A DNA stretch of 64,000 bases from Streptomyces alboflavus (lineage in GTDB: Bacteria > Actinomycetota > Actinomycetes > Streptomycetales > Streptomycetaceae). The stretch covers positions 248,001-312,000 of the forward strand of contig NZ_JNXT01000001.1 in the NCBI RefSeq assembly GCF_000716675.1, in the 5' to 3' direction. This document shows, piece after piece, positions 42,107 to 52,966 of the stretch (the first letter of the stretch is position 1; the number at the start of each line of letters is the position of its first letter). The notes beneath the pieces were generated by a model. The model saw only the letters and a list, made by a program, of their open reading frames with translations. It had not been told where the DNA came from and did not search any database. A program made the position numbers and the translations under genes.

Positions 42107-43240
42107 TCAGCGCGGAGCCGCGAGCAGCTTGCCGCTGGCCACCCCGCGCAGGGTCTGCACCAGTGCCACCAGCCACGCCGACACGAGCACCACGAACAGC
42201 GCCACGGCCAGCCAGTCGTACGCCGCGAGGCCGGTGTGTCCGCCCAGGCCCTCGGCGCCCGTCACACACGTACCGACGGGGAAGGTGAAGGCCCACCAGG
42301 TCATCGCGAAGCCCATGCCGCGCCGCCGGGCGCGCAGCACCAGCGCGGTCGCGAGCGCGAGCCACAGCAGCGCGAAGCCCATGACGGGCACCCCGAACAG
42401 CACGGCGAAGGCGGCGAAGCCCTGGTCGTAGGGGGCGGGCAGGACGCCGGGGGCGACGTCGGCGAACTTGTTGGCGGCGGTGGTCGACTGGCCGAGGGGG
42501 CCGAGGACCAGGAACAGGGTGGGGGTGAGCGCGAGGGGCAGCGGGCCGTCGTGCACCAGGCGGGCGAAGATCAGGGGCAGCATCACCAGGGTGGCGAGCA
42601 GGCTCAGGCCGAACATCGCGAAACAGCCGTACAGCAGGGTCTGCTGGGCCTGACCCGCGGGCAGGTGCGGGACGAGCAGCGGGCCGACGGCCGCCGACAC
42701 CATGGGCGCGACGACGGGCAGCAGCCACACGGGCGAGGCGCTGCCGGCCTGGACGCGGTGGCGGACCACCATCAGGTACGGGATGGTCACGGCTGCGGCG
42801 AGGCCGATGGCCGTACCGGCGGTGAACAGGACCGTGTCGAGGGCGACCGCGGCCGTGGTGCCGATCCAGTCGGAGCCGACGAGCACCGCGCCCGCGCCCA
42901 CGGCGAGCAGCGCCATGGCCAGGCAGCCGTAGAACGGGGCCATGGCCGGATCGGCGAGGTGGGCGCGGGCCTGGTCGCGGTGGCGCACGTGGTGGACGGC
43001 GCGTGCGCCGAGCAGCGTCACCAGCATCACGAGCGACAGGGCCCATATCGCGGTCACGGCCGAGCGCAGGCCCGGGACGTCCACGGGCAGGGCGGCACCG
43101 GCGTTGGCGATGATGGCGGTGCCCATCACGGAGGCGTACCAGTTCGGTCCGAGGTGGCGGACGGCGGCCGCACGGGGCCCTCGGGCGGGGTGGGCCGGGG
43201 AGGGCGAGGCCGATGCGGGAAGGGGGGCGACGGTGACCAT
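42107..43240 (-). CDS. TDT-family (TehA/SLAC1-like) membrane transporter
   Basis: A 377-residue membrane protein with about ten hydrophobic segments. The N-terminus LGPNWYASVMGTAIIANAG is the family hallmark of tellurite-resistance/dicarboxylate transporters, shared with plant SLAC1 channels. Later blocks include TPTLFLVLGPLGQSTTAANK and MTWWAFTFPVGTC. Possible substrates are C4-dicarboxylates, sulphite or other anions. ATG 43240 is the start. It is divergent from a LysR-type regulator gene 70 bases away, a common pairing for this family (for example sulphite exporters). Confidence 0.9.
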   Translation of the reverse strand: MVTVAPLPASASPSPAHPARGPRAAAVRHLGPNWYASVMGTAIIANAGAALPVDVPGLRSAVTAIWALSLVMLVTLLGARAVHHVRHRDQARAHLADPAMAPFYGCLAMALLAVGAGAVLVGSDWIGTTAAVALDTVLFTAGTAIGLAAAVTIPYLMVVRHRVQAGSASPVWLLPVVAPMVSAAVGPLLVPHLPAGQAQQTLLYGCFAMFGLSLLATLVMLPLIFARLVHDGPLPLALTPTLFLVLGPLGQSTTAANKFADVAPGVLPAPYDQGFAAFAVLFGVPVMGFALLWLALATALVLRARRRGMGFAMTWWAFTFPVGTCVTGAEGLGGHTGLAAYDWLAVALFVVLVSAWLVALVQTLRGVASGKLLAAPR

Positions 43241-43310
43241 GACTCCACGGTGCGCCCGTCCGGCCGGGCCCACCAGGGATGTCTTCGCTATGAGGACATA
43301 ACCTGGGCTT

Positions 43311-44330
43311 ATGAGTGCTTCGGGCGAGGGCGAGGGCCAGGGCGGCGGGACATCGGCGCGGTCCGGTGCCGGTGCGGGCGGTGTGCCGGGTGCCGCCGAC
43401 GCGTCGGGCGGTGCTTCTTGTACGACGGGTGGGGCGCCCTTGGCCCACCGAGTGCCCGACCTGGCTGCCCTCGAACTCCTCCTGGCGGTGGCGCGCCTCG
43501 GCAGTCTCGGCAGGGCCGCGCGGGAACTCGGCATCACCCAGCCCGCGGCCAGCGGGCGGATCCGGTCCATGGAGCGGCTGCTCGGCGTGGCCCTCGTGGA
43601 CCGCTCGCCGCGCGGGTCGCGGCTCACCGGGGCGGGCGCGCTCGTCACCGACTGGGCGCGGCGGATCGTCGAGGCGGCCGAGGCCTTCGACGCGGGGGCG
43701 CAGGCGCTGCGGGACCGGCGGGACTCGCGCCTTCGGGTCGTGGCGAGCATGACCATCGCGGAGTATCTGCTGCCCGGCTGGCTCGTCGCGCTGCGCGCGC
43801 GGTGGCCGGACACGGCGGTGTCGCTGCTCGTCGGGAACTCGGCGGTGGTGGCCGAGCGGCTGCTCGCCGGGGAGGCCGACGTCGGGTTCGTCGAGGGGAT
43901 CGGGGTGCCGGCCGGGCTCGACGGGGTCGTCGTCGCGCAGGACCGGCTCGTCGTGGTCGTCGCGCCCGGGCACGCCTGGGCGCGGCGGCGGGCGCCGATC
44001 GGGGCCGCGGAGCTGGCGGCTTCGCCGTTGATCCTGCGGGAGGAGGGGTCCGGTACGCGGGCCGTCCTGGACGCCGCGCTCGGGGGGCTCGCGCGGCCCC
44101 TGCTCGAACTGTCCTCGACCACCGCCGTGAAGTCCGCCGCCGTCAGCGGGGCCGGGCCCGCGGTGCTCAGTGAGCTGGCCGTGGGGGAGGAGCTTGCCGC
44201 TCGGCGGCTCGTCGGGATTCCCGTGGACGGGGTGCGGTTGCGGCGGGAGCTTCGGGCCGTGTGGCCGGTGGGGCACGTGCCGGCCGGGCCGGTGCGGCAG
44301 CTCTTGAGCTTGACCCGGGGGGTCGGGTGA
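43311..44330 (+). CDS. LysR-family transcriptional regulator
   Basis: A 339-residue regulator. A Gly/Ser/Ala-rich N-terminal extension of about 45 residues precedes the winged helix (LAALELLLAVARLGSLGRAA, GITQPAASGRIRSMERLLGV). The effector-binding domain begins at LRVVASMTIAEYLLPGWLVA. The extension is longer than usual; an internal start near residue 44 is possible, though ATG 43311 fits the divergent promoter spacing. It should control the neighbouring TDT transporter gene from the 70-bp intergenic region. Inducer unknown. Confidence 0.92.
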   Translation: MSASGEGEGQGGGTSARSGAGAGGVPGAADASGGASCTTGGAPLAHRVPDLAALELLLAVARLGSLGRAARELGITQPAASGRIRSMERLLGVALVDRSPRGSRLTGAGALVTDWARRIVEAAEAFDAGAQALRDRRDSRLRVVASMTIAEYLLPGWLVALRARWPDTAVSLLVGNSAVVAERLLAGEADVGFVEGIGVPAGLDGVVVAQDRLVVVVAPGHAWARRRAPIGAAELAASPLILREEGSGTRAVLDAALGGLARPLLELSSTTAVKSAAVSGAGPAVLSELAVGEELAARRLVGIPVDGVRLRRELRAVWPVGHVPAGPVRQLLSLTRGVG

Positions 44331-44682
44331 CCCTTGGCGTGGGGCGCCCTCCGTCGGCCTGCGCCCCGGCCACCCTCACCCTCAGCCCGGCCTGCGCCCC
44401 CGCGGTTTCTCCCACCCGCCCGCCCGTTTGCCCTTGGCCGCGGGGTGGGCGTCTCGCCTTCGCTCCGCCTGCGGTCCCCGGTCGTCCGCGTCGCGCCCTG
44501 CGGCTGCGCCCGCAGCTTCTCCCACCCGCCCACCCGTTTGCCCTTGGCCGCAGGGTGGGCGTCCCGCCTTCGCCCCGCCCGCGGTCCCCGGTCGACCGCG
44601 TCGCGCCCTCGGCCTGCGATCTGCGCGCCCTCGGCCTGGGGAGGGTGGGAGGGGTGAAGCACGGCCGACTGTGCGGGCGCGC
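44331..44682. other. Gene-free region carrying a 110-bp tandem duplication
   Basis: Between the convergent LysR and GATase genes. It shows no reading frame with protein family features. Most of it is the two-copy repeat annotated separately, plus partial copies of the same C-rich motif (GGCCTGCGCC) at 44355-44405 and 44615-44640. Confidence 0.6.
44407..44619. repeat. Tandem duplication, period 110 bp
   Basis: Copy one starts at 44407 and copy two at 44517. Over their first 103 bases they differ at only a handful of positions. Each begins TTCTCCCACCCGCCC and contains the sequence GTTTGCCCTTGGCCGC. It is non-coding. Confidence 0.88.
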
Positions 44683-45435
44683 TCAGGCCCCGGAACCCGC
44701 CGCCCCCACAAAACTCCTCATCACCCGTACGTCCACCCCCGCCTCCGGATGCCACTGCACTCCGAGGACCCACCCGGGAGCGGGCAGTTCGATGGCCTCG
44801 ACGGTGCCGTCGTCGGCGTGGGCGGAGGGGATCAGGCCGGCGCCGAGGCGGTCCACGGCCTGGTGGTGGTAGGTGGGGACGTCGGTCGCGGGGTCGGGGA
44901 CGATCTCGGCGTAGCGCGTGCCGGGGACGGGCTTCACGGTGTGGGCGCTGAAGACGCCGGGTGCCGCCGCGTGGCCGTCGAGGTGCTGGACGAGGGTGCC
45001 GCCGAGGGCGACGTTGAGGAGCTGCATGCCCCGGCAGATGCCGAGCAGGGGCGTGCCGGAGTCCAGCGCCGCCCGGATCAGGGCGAGTTCCCAGGCGTCC
45101 CGTTCGTGCGCGGGCGGCCCGGTGCGGTCCTCGCGCGGCGCGCCGTAGTGGGACGGGTCCACGTCGGGGCCGCCCGCGATGACGACGCCGTCGAGGCGGG
45201 CGACGACGTCGGCGGCGTACCGCGGATCGTCGGGCGGCACCATCGACGCGAGGCCGCCCGCGGCCTGGACCAGGCGCGGGTATCCGGCCGGCAGGAGGGC
45301 GGCCGGGAGCTCCCAGACGCCCCAACTCGCCTTCGTCTCCAGGTAGGTGCTGACGCCGATCAGCGGCCTGGTCGCCGCGTCCTTGGTGTTCAACGTGCTC
45401 AAGTCGCTCTCCGTGTTGCTGTGTTGCCGTGTCAT
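44683..45435 (-). CDS. Class I glutamine amidotransferase-like gamma-glutamyl hydrolase (PuuD-like)
   Basis: A 250-residue peptidase C26 protein. The nucleophile Cys134 lies in LLGICRGMQLLN, and the His/Glu pair is in LGVQWHPEA. The N-terminal PLIGVSTYLE and IAGGPDVDPSHYG blocks fit gamma-glutamyl-GABA hydrolases. Beside a GlnA4-type ligase and dehydrogenases it probably frees glutamate from the gamma-glutamylated product of the ethanolamine route (inference). The ATG at 45435 lies in a 10-bp repeat and has no clear ribosome site; a TTG at 45402, with GGAGAG just upstream, is an alternative start. It lies 85 bp downstream of the permease gene, same strand. Confidence 0.88.
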   Translation of the reverse strand: MTRQHSNTESDLSTLNTKDAATRPLIGVSTYLETKASWGVWELPAALLPAGYPRLVQAAGGLASMVPPDDPRYAADVVARLDGVVIAGGPDVDPSHYGAPREDRTGPPAHERDAWELALIRAALDSGTPLLGICRGMQLLNVALGGTLVQHLDGHAAAPGVFSAHTVKPVPGTRYAEIVPDPATDVPTYHHQAVDRLGAGLIPSAHADDGTVEAIELPAPGWVLGVQWHPEAGVDVRVMRSFVGAAGSGA

Positions 45436-45470
45436 GCCGTGTCATGCCGTGTCATGCCGTGTTATGTCGT
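45421..45470. repeat. 10-bp tandem repeat at the start of the GATase gene
   Basis: Three exact copies of GTCATGCCGT (45431-45460) are flanked by degenerate copies on both sides. On the minus strand each exact unit carries an ATG, and each is in a different reading frame. Only the one at 45435 opens the amidotransferase frame. Confidence 0.9.
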
Positions 45471-45520
45471 GCTGTGCCGGGGGCGTTCCGGGGCCTGTGG
45501 TCGTCCTGGGCCGGTCGACG

Positions 45521-46975
<1,455 letters not shown>

Positions 46976-47178
46976 GGGCACGGCTCCCTGCGGCGGCATT
47001 CAACGGCACTCAATGGAATGGAGCCATACCTTTGCGGTGGTGAGGGTCAGAAAGCAAGACCCTTGCGTTACGCCGTGGTTAATCGAGCGAGCCGCGGGGG
47101 AGCGGGGGTGTGCGCGCCCGCGCTCCCCGGCCCGGTTCCCGGGCGCCGCCGCGCCCCCGCCCGCCGCGCGCCTCCGCC

Positions 47179-47925
47179 TCAGGTCAGGAACCCCCGCAGC
47201 AGCGCCGCCGTCCCCCCGCAGTGCTCGCGCATCATCTCCCGCGCGCCGTCCGCGTCGCCGTCGAGCACCGCCTCCACGAGCGCGGTGTGCTGGCGCTGGG
47301 AGTGCTCCAGGTTCCGTACCAAAAGGGGGATGCAGTCCAGGAGCTCGTTGACCGTGGCGCGGACCGCGGCGTACTGCGCGGTGAGCGACGGGGAGCCGGA
47401 CAGCTCGGCCAGGGTGAGGTGCAGCAGGGTGTCCTGGCGGCGGTATTCGGCGAGCGGCGCGTCATGGGTGCGGGCGAGGGCATCCCGCAGCCGCCCCGCC
47501 TGTCCTTCGTCGAGCCCGTGCGCGGCGCACAGGCCCGCCGCGCCCACCTCCAGGACCTCCCGGAAGCGCAGCGCGTCCTCCACGTCCACGTCCGCGATGC
47601 GCCGGCGCAGCTCGTCCTCGCCCGCCGCCTCCGGGCGCGGGCGCACGAACGTGCCGCCGTAGCGCCCCCGGCGCGACTCCACGAGCCCCTGGTCCTGGAG
47701 CACCTTCAGGACCTCGCGCAGCGTGACCCGGCTGATCCCGAGCCGGTCGGCGAGCTCCCGCTCGGCCGGAAGCCGCTCCCCGCCCGGCACCAGGCCGAGG
47801 CGGACCACCTGGAGGATCTGCTCCAGGGCCTCCTCGAAGCCGTTGCCCGCCCGGACCGGACGCAGGACCTGCGTCAGCCGGTCGTCACCCCGCAGGTGCG
47901 AGTCGTCCGTCTCCGCGTGCGACAT
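47179..47925 (-). CDS. FadR-type GntR-family regulator
   Basis: A 248-residue repressor. The winged helix (about 20-85) has LPAERELADRLGISRVTLRE and VLQDQGLVESRRGRYGGTFV. The all-helical FCD domain (about 100-240) has the metal-binding His residues typical of this group (TLLHLTLAEL, HTALVEAVLDGD). The start is ATG 47925; an in-frame TTG at 47946 is less likely. It is divergent from the GlnA4-like gene with only 78 bp between, and upstream of the permease and GATase genes on its own strand. It is therefore well placed to control both arms of the ethanolamine cluster. Confidence 0.92.
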   Translation of the reverse strand: MSHAETDDSHLRGDDRLTQVLRPVRAGNGFEEALEQILQVVRLGLVPGGERLPAERELADRLGISRVTLREVLKVLQDQGLVESRRGRYGGTFVRPRPEAAGEDELRRRIADVDVEDALRFREVLEVGAAGLCAAHGLDEGQAGRLRDALARTHDAPLAEYRRQDTLLHLTLAELSGSPSLTAQYAAVRATVNELLDCIPLLVRNLEHSQRQHTALVEAVLDGDADGAREMMREHCGGTAALLRGFLT

Positions 47926-48003
47926 CTGCCCGTACCCCCTTCCCAAGCAATGGTTCTCGGCAATACCTTATGGCCACTCGGCTGACCCAAGGAGGCTTTT
48001 CCC

Positions 48004-49368
48004 GTGGCAGACCGCACACCCCCGCTCGGCATCGAGGAGCTGCGTGCTCTCGTGGCGAGCGGCGAGATCGACACTGTCGTCCTGGCCTTCCCCGATATGC
48101 AAGGGCGGCTCCAGGGCAAGCGGTTCGCCGCCCGGTTCTTCCTCGACGAGGTCCTCGAGCACGGCACGGAGGGCTGCAACTACCTTCTCGCCGTCGACAC
48201 GGAGATGAACACGGTCGACGGATACGCGATGTCCTCCTGGGACCGCGGCTACGGCGACTTCGCCATGCACGCCGACGTCTCCACCCTGCGCCGCGTCCCC
48301 TGGAACGAGGGCACGGCCCTGCTTATGGCCGACCTCGCCTGGAACGACGGCGAGCCCGTCGTGGCCGCCCCGCGCCAGATACTGCGCCGCCAGCTGGACC
48401 GCCTCGCCGAGCTCGGCTACAGCGCCCACGTCGGCACGGAGCTGGAGTTCATCGTCTTCAAGGACACCTACGAACAGGCCTGGGACGCGGGGTACAAGGA
48501 CCTGACGCCCGCCAATCAGTACAACATCGACTACTCCGTCCTCGGCACCGGACGCATCGAGCCGCTCCTTCGCCGCATCCGCAACGACATGGCCGCCGCG
48601 GGCCTGACCGTGGAGTCCGCCAAGGGCGAGTGCAACCCCGGCCAGCACGAGATCGTGTTCCGCTACGACGAGGCCCTCGTCACCTGCGACCAGCACTCCA
48701 TCTACAAGACGGGCGCCAAGGAGATCGCCTCGCAGGAGGGCGTCTCGCTCACCTTCATGGCGAAGTACAACGAGCGCGAGGGCAACTCCTGCCACATCCA
48801 CCTCTCGCTCCAGGACGCCGACGGCAACAACGCCATGGCCGGGGACGGGCCCGGGGGCATGTCCGACGTGATGCGGCACTTCCTCGCCGGTCAGCTGACG
48901 GCGCTGCGCGACTTCTCGCTCCTGTACGCGCCCAACATCAACTCCTTCAAGCGCTTCCAGCCGGGCTCCTTCGCGCCGACGGCCGCCGCCTGGGGCTACG
49001 ACAACCGCACCTGCGCGCTGCGCGTCGTCGGCCACGGCCGGTCCCTGCGCTTCGAGAACCGGCTGCCCGGCGGCGACGTCAACCCCTACCTGGCCGTCGC
49101 CGGCCTGGTCGCCGCGGGCCTGTACGGCATCGAGCAGAAGCTGGAACTGCCCGAGGCCTGCACCGGCAACGCCTACACCGGCGACTACGAACACGTCCCG
49201 ACGACGCTCCGCGAGGCCGCCGAGCTGTGGGAGAACAGCCCCGTCGCCAAGGCCGCCTTCGGCGACGAGGTCGTCGCGCACTACCGCAACATGGCGCGGG
49301 TCGAGCTGGACGCCTTCGACGCCGCGGTGACCGACTGGGAGCTCCGCCGCTCCTTCGAACGCATGTGA
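48004..49368 (+). CDS. glnA4: Glutamine-synthetase-like gamma-glutamylethanolamide/polyamine ligase (GlnA4-type)
   Basis: A 454-residue member of the glutamine synthetase superfamily. The metal- and ATP-binding blocks are present: VGTELEFIVF, ESAKGECNPGQHEIVFRYDEA, GNSCHIHLSL and the C-terminal RFENRLPGGDVNPYLAVAG. The adenylylation-loop Tyr region of true GlnA is not kept. In S. coelicolor the protein at this relative place (GlnA4) joins glutamate to ethanolamine; assignment here rests on gene context and recall, and a polyamine ligase (GlnA3/PuuA) is the alternative. GTG 48004 follows AAGGAGG. It heads an operon with the aldehyde dehydrogenase and SDR genes. Confidence 0.85.
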   Translation: MADRTPPLGIEELRALVASGEIDTVVLAFPDMQGRLQGKRFAARFFLDEVLEHGTEGCNYLLAVDTEMNTVDGYAMSSWDRGYGDFAMHADVSTLRRVPWNEGTALLMADLAWNDGEPVVAAPRQILRRQLDRLAELGYSAHVGTELEFIVFKDTYEQAWDAGYKDLTPANQYNIDYSVLGTGRIEPLLRRIRNDMAAAGLTVESAKGECNPGQHEIVFRYDEALVTCDQHSIYKTGAKEIASQEGVSLTFMAKYNEREGNSCHIHLSLQDADGNNAMAGDGPGGMSDVMRHFLAGQLTALRDFSLLYAPNINSFKRFQPGSFAPTAAAWGYDNRTCALRVVGHGRSLRFENRLPGGDVNPYLAVAGLVAAGLYGIEQKLELPEACTGNAYTGDYEHVPTTLREAAELWENSPVAKAAFGDEVVAHYRNMARVELDAFDAAVTDWELRRSFERM

Positions 49369-49377
49369 GGCACTTCC

Positions 49378-50748
49378 TTGCTCGATTCCCTTCAGGTACT
49401 GAATCCGGCGACGGAGGACGTCGTCGCGACCGTCCCCGCCGCCACCGCAGAGGACGTCGACGCGGCCGTGGCGCGCGCCGCCGCGGCGCAGGTGGCATGG
49501 GCCGCCGCGGCCCCCGCCGACCGCGCCAGGCTGCTGCGCCGCTTCGCCGCCGTCATCGACGGACACGTCGAGGAACTGGCGCGGTTGGAGGTGCGCGAGG
49601 CCGGTCACGTCATCGGCAACGCGCGCTGGGAGGCGGGCAACGCCCGCGATCTGTTCGACTACGCGGCCGGCGGCGCCGAGCGCCTCAACGGGCGCCAGAT
49701 CCCCGTGTCCGGCGGCCTGAACGTCACGATCCTCGAACCCCTCGGCGTCATCGGCGTCATCGCGCCCTGGAACTTCCCGATGCCCATCGCCGCCTGGGGC
49801 ACCGCCCCGGCCCTCGCGGCGGGCAACGCGGTCGTCCTCAAGCCCGCGGAGACGACGCCCCTGACCGCCCTGCGCCTGGCCGAACTCGCCCTGGAGGCGG
49901 GCCTTCCCGAGGGCCTGTTCCAGGTCCTGCCCGGTGAGGGCGCCGTCGCCGGGAACGCGCTCGTCGAGCACCCGGGCGTCGCCAAGATCGTGTTCACAGG
50001 GTCCACCCGCGTCGGCAAGCAGATCATGGCCAAGTGCGCGGACCGCGTGAAGCGCCTGACCCTGGAGCTCGGCGGCAAGAGCCCCAACATCGTCTTCGCC
50101 GACGCCGACGTGGAGGCCGCCGCCCTCGCCGCGCCCGGCTCCTTCCTCGACAACTCAGGACAGGACTGCTGCGCCCGCACCCGCATCCTCGTCGAGCGCT
50201 CCGCGTACGACCGCTTCGTCGAGGTCCTGGAGCCCGCCGTCGAGTCGTACGTCGTCGGGGACCCGGCCGACGAGAAGACGCAGATGGGGCCGCTGATCTC
50301 CCGGGCCCAGCTGGAGCGGGTGCGGTCCTACGTGCCCGCGGGCACCGGCATCCGCGGCAGCGCCCCCGAGGGGCCGGGCTTCTGGTTCCCGCCGACCGTG
50401 CTCACCGACGCCGGGCCGACCTCCGCGGTGGCCGTCGAGGAGGTCTTCGGGCCCGTCGCCGTGGTCCTGCCGTTCGATGACGAGGCCGACGCGGTGCGCC
50501 TCGCCAACGCCACCGAGTACGGCCTCTCCGGCTCGATCTGGACGCGGGACGTGGGCCGGGCGCTGCGCGTCTCGCAGGCGGTGCGGGCCGGGAACCTGTC
50601 CGTCAACTCGCACTCCAGCGTGCGCTATTGGACCCCCTTCGGCGGCTACGGCCTGTCCGGCCTCGGGCGTGAGCTCGGCCCGGACGCCCTCGCCGCCTTC
50701 ACCGAAACCAAGAACGTCTTCATCAGCACGGAAGGGCCCGCCCAGTGA
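49378..50748 (+). CDS. NAD(P)-dependent aldehyde dehydrogenase
   Basis: A 456-residue ALDH. The catalytic Cys264 is in NSGQDCCARTRILVE, the general base Glu in LTLELGGKSPNIVF, and the cofactor-binding Asn in IAPWNFPMP. The length and order match betaine/gamma-glutamyl-aminobutyraldehyde dehydrogenases. In the proposed pathway it would oxidise the aldehyde formed from the gamma-glutamylated amine. TTG 49378, with GAGG just before, is the start, nine bases after the GlnA4 gene. The SDR gene overlaps its stop by four bases. Confidence 0.93.
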   Translation: MLDSLQVLNPATEDVVATVPAATAEDVDAAVARAAAAQVAWAAAAPADRARLLRRFAAVIDGHVEELARLEVREAGHVIGNARWEAGNARDLFDYAAGGAERLNGRQIPVSGGLNVTILEPLGVIGVIAPWNFPMPIAAWGTAPALAAGNAVVLKPAETTPLTALRLAELALEAGLPEGLFQVLPGEGAVAGNALVEHPGVAKIVFTGSTRVGKQIMAKCADRVKRLTLELGGKSPNIVFADADVEAAALAAPGSFLDNSGQDCCARTRILVERSAYDRFVEVLEPAVESYVVGDPADEKTQMGPLISRAQLERVRSYVPAGTGIRGSAPEGPGFWFPPTVLTDAGPTSAVAVEEVFGPVAVVLPFDDEADAVRLANATEYGLSGSIWTRDVGRALRVSQAVRAGNLSVNSHSSVRYWTPFGGYGLSGLGRELGPDALAAFTETKNVFISTEGPAQ

Positions 50749-51533
50749 CCCAGGCTCAGGAAAACATCTGCCGCCGCCTCGTCGGCCGCACCGCCGTCAT
50801 CACCGGCGCCGGCAGTGGCATCGGCCTCGCCACCGCCCGCCGTCTCGCCGCCGAGGGCGCGAACGTGGTGTGCGGCGACATCGACGAGATCGCGGGCAAG
50901 AAGGCCGCAGAGGAGGTCGGCGGCACCTTCGTGAAGGTCGACGTGACCGACGCCGAGCAGGTCGAGGCGCTGTTCAAGACGGCGTACGACACCTATGGCT
51001 CCGTTGACGTCGCCTTCAACAACGCGGGCATCTCGCCGCCCGACGACGACTCCATCCTGGACACCGGCCTGGAGGCCTGGAAGCGCGTCCAGGAGGTCAA
51101 CCTCACCTCCGTCTACCTGTGCTGCAAGGCCGCCATCCCCTACATGCGGCGCCAGGGCAAGGGCTCCATCATCAACACGGCCTCGTTCGTGGCCCGGATG
51201 GGCGCGGCCACCTCGCAGATCTCCTACACCGCGTCCAAGGGCGGCGTCCTCGCCATGTCCCGCGAGCTGGGCGTGCAGTTCGCCCGCGAGGGCATCCGCG
51301 TGAACGCGCTGTGCCCCGGCCCGGTGAACACCCCGCTGCTCCAGGAGCTGTTCGCCAAGGACCCCGAGCGCGCCGCCCGCCGCCTCGTGCACATCCCCGT
51401 GGGCCGTTTCGCCGAGGCCGAGGAGCTCGCCGCCGCGGTCGCGTTCCTCGCCAGCGACGACTCGTCGTTCGTGAACGCCACGGACTTCCTGGTCGACGGC
51501 GGCATCTCCGGGGCGTACGTCACGCCCCTGTAG
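50745..51533 (+). CDS. Short-chain dehydrogenase/reductase
   Basis: A 262-residue classical SDR. The NAD-binding motif AVITGAGSGIGLATARRL is at about residues 16-33, FNNAGIS follows, then the catalytic Ser in IINTASFVAR and YTASKGG (Tyr and Lys). The C-terminal PGPVNTPLLQELF and FLVDGGISGAYV are also family blocks. It probably oxidises the alcohol of gamma-glutamylethanolamide to the aldehyde used by the preceding ALDH (inference). GTG 50745 overlaps the previous stop codon (GTGA), so it is translationally coupled. It is the last gene of the operon. Confidence 0.93.
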   Translation: MTQAQENICRRLVGRTAVITGAGSGIGLATARRLAAEGANVVCGDIDEIAGKKAAEEVGGTFVKVDVTDAEQVEALFKTAYDTYGSVDVAFNNAGISPPDDDSILDTGLEAWKRVQEVNLTSVYLCCKAAIPYMRRQGKGSIINTASFVARMGAATSQISYTASKGGVLAMSRELGVQFAREGIRVNALCPGPVNTPLLQELFAKDPERAARRLVHIPVGRFAEAEELAAAVAFLASDDSSFVNATDFLVDGGISGAYVTPL

Positions 51534-51574
51534 TCCACCCCGCCTGTAGTTCACCTCTCCTGTAGTTCACCCAG
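51527..51574. repeat. 16-bp tandem repeat, three copies, at the SDR stop codon
   Basis: Units start at 51527, 51543 and 51559, with core CCTGTAGTYCACC. The first unit contains the stop codon of the SDR gene; the next two repeat the CTG-TAG sequence in the non-coding region. Confidence 0.85.
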
Positions 51575-51587
51575 AGGCAACCGACCT

Positions 51588-51619
51588 GTCAGCCGGGCGT
51601 CGTGAGGCGCCCGGCTGAC
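51588..51619 (+). terminator. Terminator after the ethanolamine operon
   Basis: A perfect 12-bp stem (51588-51599 with 51608-51619) has an eight-base loop, 55 bases after the SDR stop. Confidence 0.85.
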
Positions 51620-51636
51620 CTGCGTAGACAGGCACC

Positions 51637-52944
<1,308 letters not shown>

Positions 52945-52966
52945 GACTGCTGTACCGTCCACGCAC

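Noticed and set aside
42107..43240. Tellurite resistance determinant
   Set aside because: TDT-family membership alone does not support tellurite resistance, and no tehB or ter genes are present.
42107..45445. A 1112-codon open frame on the minus strand
   Set aside because: Only the last 377 codons (TDT transporter, start 43240) look like a protein. The upstream part is an antisense shadow of the LysR and GATase genes, caused by high GC.
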